From: Nemertoderma westbladi
Lineage: Eukaryota; Xenacoelomorpha; Nemertodermatida; Nemertodermatidae
Direction: 5' to 3'
DNA: 22,894 nucleotides
Assembly (NCBI GenBank): GCA_032718475.1
Contig: JAUCBJ010003355.1
Coordinates: forward strand, 1-22,894
Shown here: one piece after another, positions 17,997-22,894 of the stretch
How the letters are laid out: every line of letters starts with the position of its first letter
Position numbering within the stretch: the first letter of the stretch is position 1
The notes under the pieces: model-generated
The model's database searches: none
Told to the model about the DNA's origin: nothing
Seen by the model: the letters and a program-made list of their open reading frames with translations, nothing else
Program-made: the position numbers and the translations under genes

Positions 17997-18957
17997 TCTA
18001 TATAGGAGATAAAATTTTACCAGATTTGATTGACATGACGATTTCTTGGTGTTGGAGATCGTCAAATCAATTAGTTAACTAAGTGAATTGAGAGTTGTGG
18101 TATTAATTCCGATTCCGAACAGGACAAGTATTCAATATTGTACTCGCCCAAACACAGTTACATACTCAGGGTTCCAATCATTGAATTTGAATGGATTCTG
18201 TGATATTTTGAGAAATACGTTGTTGGTACCATTGGATAGAGCTGAGATGGCTTGGATTGTAAAACGCTTTTAGGGACATGTTATAACCCCCTCCACTCAC
18301 TTCGACACAATTTTTTTCTAAAATTAATTATTTTATTTCACTACAAATAGCTATCCGCCACTATTAATAACTGAATTTCCATTAAAAATATTGAAACCGC
18401 ATGCAGCAGTTATTATTTCAAAATTTATACATTACTTAACGCCACTAGAGTATAGTCAATAGTCATGCCAGTGATGATTTATAGTGGTAATAGTATTTTT
18501 GCCGTGGTAAAAAATAGAAATTACCCCCCTAAGAAATGCAGAAGCTGCGAGATAATAATTGGCATATTGGTCTGACTGAAAGTTTGTCTCCAAACGTAAA
18601 GCATAGGCTACTGTAATTCCTGAAATTTTATGACGTCGCACATCAGTTTTTTCCATTTCTGAACAACTTATTACAATATTATGACGTCGGACATCGTGTC
18701 AAATTGAAAGGCATAGAATTGGATTGTAGCGCAGCTACTCTGAGATAATTAATATTGTAACCTGGTTATTTGTTTATTAAATATAATTAACGTATTCGAG
18801 CTGTAAGAAACGCAGACATATTTAATAAGCACTACTACTGTACTACTACGATCGGCATGCTGCATTGCAGCTGCATTATATATAATATATTACATAATTA
18901 ATTGTACCGTTATAATCGGATTGAAAACAACCGTGAGGGCAAGATCCGGTTTGTAAA
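17997..18957. other. AT-rich interval without a gene
   Basis: No convincing coding sequence; the frames at 18088-18273 (+) and 18456-18656 (-) have no recognisable motif. A TGACGTCG motif appears twice, near 18630 and 18682. Otherwise plain. Confidence 0.5.
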
Positions 18958-19183
18958 TATAATAACAATAATATGCTATAAAGCAAAATATAAACCAATA
19001 TCTTACAAAAAGAAAATTTTTCTTTTACAAATTTTCGACTCGACATGAGTCTTATTCATGTATTTATGTTATTAATAAATACATGAATAAGACTCATGTC
19101 GAGTCGAAAATTTGGAAAAAAAAATTTTCTTTTTGTAAGATATTGGTTTTTATTTTGCTTTATAGCATATTATTGTTATTATA
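18958..19183. repeat. Near-perfect 226-bp hairpin (small fold-back/MITE)
   Basis: TATAATAACAATAATATGCT at 18958 is mirrored by AGCATATTATTGTTATTATA ending at 19183. The arms of about 112 bp continue through CCAATATCTTACAAAAAG and TCGACTCGACATGAGTCTTA to a tiny loop near 19071. The only visible differences are a few bases in the T/A-rich middle of each arm and one T/A mismatch. TA lies at both ends. No coding sequence. It resembles a very young MITE or fold-back element. Confidence 0.9.
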
Positions 19184-19190
19184 ATATATT

Positions 19191-19583
19191 ACATATATAA
19201 ATCACAAATAAAGTGGTCCTTCCAACCTTGAGTCGTTCAGCTAGATAATTAGCACTAATTACTATAAATAAAAGTCCTTTAGTAAAATTTTTACTTTAAT
19301 AATTAAGATTACGTTATAATTATTTGTGGTAAATAAATTAATGTTGCTGACACAAACTTTTTTAAACCTTGTACATAATTTATTAAAATATAGGTATCAC
19401 ATTACCTATGTCTATGTAAGGGTAGAATCGATTCTAGTTTTATTAGCTTTCATTTATGTTCTGGAATATATTATAATATATATTTAGCAAATTTCAATTA
19501 GTCGTTAGCCCCATATATCCATACATACACATACAGTACTTTATTTATTTGTGTGGAATTAATTTCGCACTACCAAATCGCCA
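19191..19583. other. AT-rich interval without a gene
   Basis: Nothing recognisable except short AT-rich stretches. A TTTCGCACT motif near 19563 resembles sequence just outside the other end of the Harbinger element (GTCGCACT near 21695 on the opposite strand). Confidence 0.4.
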
Positions 19584-20172
19584 GGGGTGGGTTGCTGGAC
19601 GCCCTACTTAAACCCTATTAGTTAAAAGCGCTTTTAAAAAACTTTAAATAACGCTATTAGCTTAATAAGGTTGCTTGACACCTTTTTAACCTAAAAGCAC
19701 TTTTAGTCTGCTAAAAGCGCTTTTAGTAAGACAACTATTTTCTATGGAGCCACTAATAGGGGTTAAAAGTTTCTTCGAAGCACCTTTTAGTTGCTATTAA
19801 AGGCTATAAGAATAATGCATTATATATTTTTGTAACATAACATCATTAATATCGTGTCATTTTTTGTGGCCACATTTGTTCTAGAACAATGAATATATCA
19901 ATGTTTAATGTCAAATATATTCTAGAATAATCATACTATACTAGAACCAATATTAGAAGTTATAATGATCATTAAAGGTGACTACGAAGTCCAAAAAACG
20001 TAGAGGGTTGACTCCATGCCGATATATTACCCTAATTAGATTCTAGAAATATATTATTTCGTATTATTTAATGTTTTTATTTCGGTATCTTACACATATG
20101 CAAGTTTATTTTTTATTATGTCAGTTGCATTTGATGTTGATGCTTGATAACATAACGCAAATGTAGTTAAAT

Positions 20173-20313
20173 CGTGAGCGCGTATTAAGAAGTAAAGACA
20201 ACCCATTTGAGGTTTTCAGTGACAAAGAACTTATCCAAAGGTTTCGGTTTGATAAATCAGCTATTATAGACATTTCAGATATCATTGGCCACGATTTTAA
20301 GAGATATGATTAA
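20173..20313 (+). pseudogene. Harbinger transposase N-terminal remnant (46 codons)
   Basis: The frame reads RERVLRSKDNPFEVFSDKEL, then IQRFRFDKSAIIDIS and GHDFKRYD before TAA. The arrangement R-x-NPFE-x-x-xDxELxxRFRF followed by a helix is the characteristic start of PIF/Harbinger transposases (N-terminal region of the DDE_Tnp_4 family), as I know it. The DDE catalytic domain is entirely missing. The frame is closed upstream by a TAG at 20164. A non-functional leftover of an internal deletion. Confidence 0.65.
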
Positions 20314-20369
20314 TTAATACATAATTAATATTTATTTATTAATTCAACTTTTTACTTTTATTATATTAT

Positions 20370-20456
20370 TTATTGACGCGGGGGTGGTCTAACGCATTCC
20401 ACTAGACAGGCTCGTTCTTTGTCATTCCATGCTGGCTTTCTATTTCTTTTCGCCAT
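20370..20456 (-). pseudogene. Myb/SANT-like Harbinger partner protein, N-terminal remnant (28 codons)
   Basis: On the minus strand an ATG at 20456 opens MAKRNRKPAWNDKERACLVE, then CVRPPPRQ and TAA. A basic N-terminus followed by W-x-D-x-E-x-x-x-LVE is the first helix of the Myb/SANT-like DNA-binding protein that Harbinger elements encode beside the transposase. Only that first helix is left. It points towards the transposase remnant, which ends 57 bp away. The original element therefore had convergent genes whose 3' parts were lost in one deletion between them. Confidence 0.55.
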
Positions 20457-21660
20457 CTTAATGTCTAAGTTAGTATGTAGTATAATGAGAGTCTCAGTCG
20501 TATATTTAGGCAAGTCAATCTATCATAAGACCCAAAATATATTTCCTTCCTATCATAAATTTTAGTGACAGAAAAATTTATTTTCTAATCACATTTTCTA
20601 CATTTCTATGCTCGAACGCAGATCGAATACTGTAGGACCGTAGTAAATACATGCAGTACATATAATTTATATTAAATTATGTAAATAAATAAATCAATTT
20701 ATAAACGCAAAAGTATATCTCTGTCATTGCGTTATAAAAGTTTTAGTTTTAAGTTAAGGAGTTTATAGTCGAGTAGACAGTACCGACCACCGTTCAAATT
20801 GGGTATGACTGCAGTTTTTTTTGCTGAAAGTGTTAACTTGTATAAACCATTTTAAATTATGTTATATTTCACATAGTCCGCATTGAGCAATTTTTTCTAG
20901 AACACTATTTATCTTAACGACAGATGTTTTACATAGCAACAATAATGAATTAACACGCAGGGGTATATTTATCTATTTAGACACTGGTCAATCATAAATA
21001 AGGAGAAACCAAGCTTGAGAAAATAAAAATGTAAGGAATAAGGATTATGTTTGCAGTTATGAGTTACAAATTTTGTAACATTGCAGTGTTATGGCAAACA
21101 CTGTTACTGGTAGTGAACTTGTAATACATACAAGGCTCGGTGTGCAATTTGGAGCTCTTAACTGTGGCCAAGTAATGCACCGACATACCAGCTGTCTGTC
21201 AGGAATATATGCTGTCAGCACCCTAACTCTCGCTAGACATGTATCCTCAAGAACTGGTGGAAAATATGTTGGAAATATGTTAATTCGAATGTGGACTATT
21301 AGTTTTAGCTTTTGTTTAGTTTTTGTTTACACGTTTTCCCCTTCTTTTCCTAGATTGAATGGACTACTTGTGGGCCTTTATTATTTTTTACAATTAATAT
21401 TTAATACTCAAACTTGAATTCTAGAAATAGTGATAGTGATAGAGTTATAGTGATGAGATGGTATTATTTATTATTTAATTACTAATAGCGCTATTAAAGC
21501 CCTATTAGCACTAATATTCCTATTAGTAAAAAGGGCTATTAATAATGTTTCAGGCAACGCTTTTTAAAGTCGCTATTTTACTAATAGCACTATTAGTGCT
21601 AATAACCCTTTTAATCCTAATAGCGCTTTTCCACTAATAGCGCGTCCAGCAACCCACCCC

Positions 21661-22894
21661 AGGGCGACATATTTTCCAGGTTTATATCGCAGTGCGACAT
21701 TATTTCTCAGTATGTCCCTACGCCATACATTACTATGTATTTCCAATATATCCTGTATGTCATCGCGTCATTATTCGGATGTTCTAGAAAGTTTGAGCGC
21801 ATAAATACAAATAATTCACCAAAAATAAATAAAATTAGATTCGCCATTGTTAATAATTAGCACATTAAAGCTTTTACGGCCGTCGTTTTATTATGTCCCT
21901 CGCTGTGGCTCGGGAAACAAAATCACTCGTGCCGTAACGCTATAAAGTGCAATTTTATGAACAATGACGTATATAGTTACAGTAGTACGTTATGTTAACA
22001 TGCCTTTTATTTAATAATTCCGGTACAATTCTTATGGAACTTATTCAATATTTCGTTAATTTTAATTTTTTATTTAAATTTTCATTTAATAGTGTGCTAT
22101 TGAAAGTAATCAATATTATATTATATTGAATTGAATTTTGAAATTTCATGACATTTACATGAAAAATATGCCACTATAATTCAAATTATTAGACGGCATC
22201 ACGTCAATTTAAAGTTTTGCGTCTGGTTCGTAAAACAATATGCCGCCTAAAACTAAAAAACCAAATCTAAAAACCTAAACCTAAAACCAAATCACATAAA
22301 TTTAGCCAACCAAGTTTGTAGTCTTATAAATAGTGACCTTTGGGTTGCAGAATTGGGATGGTGTGAAAATTTATGCTAATTTTTAGGTTTGTTATAAATA
22401 GTATTAAATTTTATTAACAAAAATGTCGAAAAGTTGTCTGATACTTTTATGCAGGGTGGCTATGTAGACATCCACAGAAAGTTTCAGACTAATTGCTCTA
22501 AAAATATAGATGTAGTAGGGTTTTGAAGTTGACAATCTCATAAATAAAATATTTGGAGATAATCGACCTTTCATTATAAATAGTAATAGTAATTTCAATA
22601 GGATTCCCTAAATGGAAATTGTTATAACTTGAAAACTAAAAGAGCTATTAAATGGCGGTTTTCAGATTTGGAAACACCATTCAATGCTGCATTATAATAG
22701 ACCATAAAAAAAATTTCGACATATTTTGGAACAAAATGGTGTACCCCCTCCTTAAGCTTAATAATACAGCTTTATCCTAAACATCAACTCAACACCGTAC
22801 CTGCGCACAATTCGCTAAACTTTAGAATTGAAATCACAAAATATAAAAAACCATTTCGTACGAATCCGTAGTTTACCTTAATTGGACAAGCTGG
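21661..22894. other. AT-rich right flank without a gene
   Basis: No convincing coding sequence; the frame at 22404-22598 (-) looks random. It holds one imperfect hairpin at 21874-21937 (TTACGGC to GCCGTAA) with a TCCCTCGC and GCTCGGGA core. From about 22330 the sequence has the look of a decayed repeat, but I could not find its ends. Confidence 0.45.
21874..21937. repeat. Imperfect 64-bp hairpin TTACGGC..GCCGTAA
   Basis: The outer arms TTACGGC and GCCGTAA are exact inverted repeats. The inner parts CGTTTTATTATGTCCCTCGC and GGCTCGGGAAACAAAATCAC pair with interruptions. It is more G/C-rich than its surroundings and looks like a short interspersed palindromic repeat. Confidence 0.5.

Larger units (their letters stand above)
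19584..21660. mobile_element. Internally deleted PIF/Harbinger transposon, 2077 bp
   Basis: The ends GGGGTGGGTTGCTGGACGC and GCGTCCAGCAACCCACCCC are perfect 19-bp inverted repeats. Inside the left end are palindromes of the type AAAAGCGCTTTTAG (19625-19730); inside the right end are TAATAGCGCTATTA and CTATTAGTGCTAATAG (21483-21650). The middle keeps N-terminal stubs of both Harbinger proteins, a transposase on + and a Myb/SANT protein on -. The 3-bp TWA target duplication expected for Harbinger is not visible (CCA on the left, AGG on the right), so the ends or the target are degraded. The frame at 21091-21417 inside shows no family motif. Confidence 0.75.

Noticed and set aside
14957-18005. 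Repeated open frames across the satellite (for example 14957-15259 and 15446-15748) as protein genes
   Set aside because: They are frame shadows of a 33-bp repeat; all frames give repeated peptides, and units of 31-32 bp break them. No start context or unique sequence.
21091-21417. 108-codon frame inside the Harbinger element as a gene
   Set aside because: No recognisable motif of transposase or Myb partner, hydrophobic and compositionally random, no support beyond length.
1-22894. tRNA or rRNA genes
   Set aside because: I saw no cloverleaf with the expected box sequences and no rRNA-like stretch on either strand, although a tRNA scan was not possible.

Overview
The window reads as nuclear DNA of an invertebrate animal, probably marine. 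It is AT-rich, has no operons or bacterial signals, and is dominated by eukaryotic DNA transposons, MITEs, fold-back repeats and a satellite array. TAGGCCTA and ACCGGTA palindromes are scattered throughout. The only host gene I recognise with confidence is an animal one: LRMDA, the leucine-rich melanocyte differentiation-associated protein. I cannot name the species or phylum. LAYOUT, 1-9366: a large DNA transposon, cut by the left window edge. It is bounded by long terminal inverted repeats (1-236 against 9026-9262, continuing to about 9366). It carries two genes that converge tail to tail. On + (1799-4412) is a protein of about 875 residues with an N-terminal Cys/His cluster and an RNase-H-like core that resembles DUF6589-type proteins; this is the likely transposase. 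On - (6590-4963) is an acidic, glycine-repeat, nuclear-type protein ending in two PHD-like zinc fingers. Each gene is broken by one frameshift close to its 3' end. Three smaller elements are nested inside: an 800-bp Tc1/mariner-type MITE (791-1590), a 943-bp hAT-type element with a perfect 8-bp target duplication (6719-7661), and a C/G-palindrome element (7823-8747) that carries a 68-bp tandem repeat. 9367-11520: debris, with a piggyBac-like end, further 68-bp units and a frameshifted pogo/Tigger-type transposase fragment (about 10487-10110, -). 11525-12238: an intact, single-exon LRMDA gene. 12605-13516: a 912-bp fold-back element flanked by TA. 14809-17996: a satellite array of roughly 97 units of about 33 bp with higher-order structure, including a 489-bp block repeated with no difference noticed. 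18958-19183: a near-perfect 226-bp hairpin. 19584-21660: an internally deleted PIF/Harbinger element keeping only the first codons of its transposase (+) and of its Myb/SANT partner (-), pointing at each other. The remainder is AT-rich sequence without a recognisable gene. HOW THE GENES RELATE: the two genes at 1799-6590 look like one transposon's machinery, a catalytic protein plus a chromatin- or DNA-binding PHD partner. LRMDA is an unrelated host gene lying among repeats. The most novel item is the large two-gene element.
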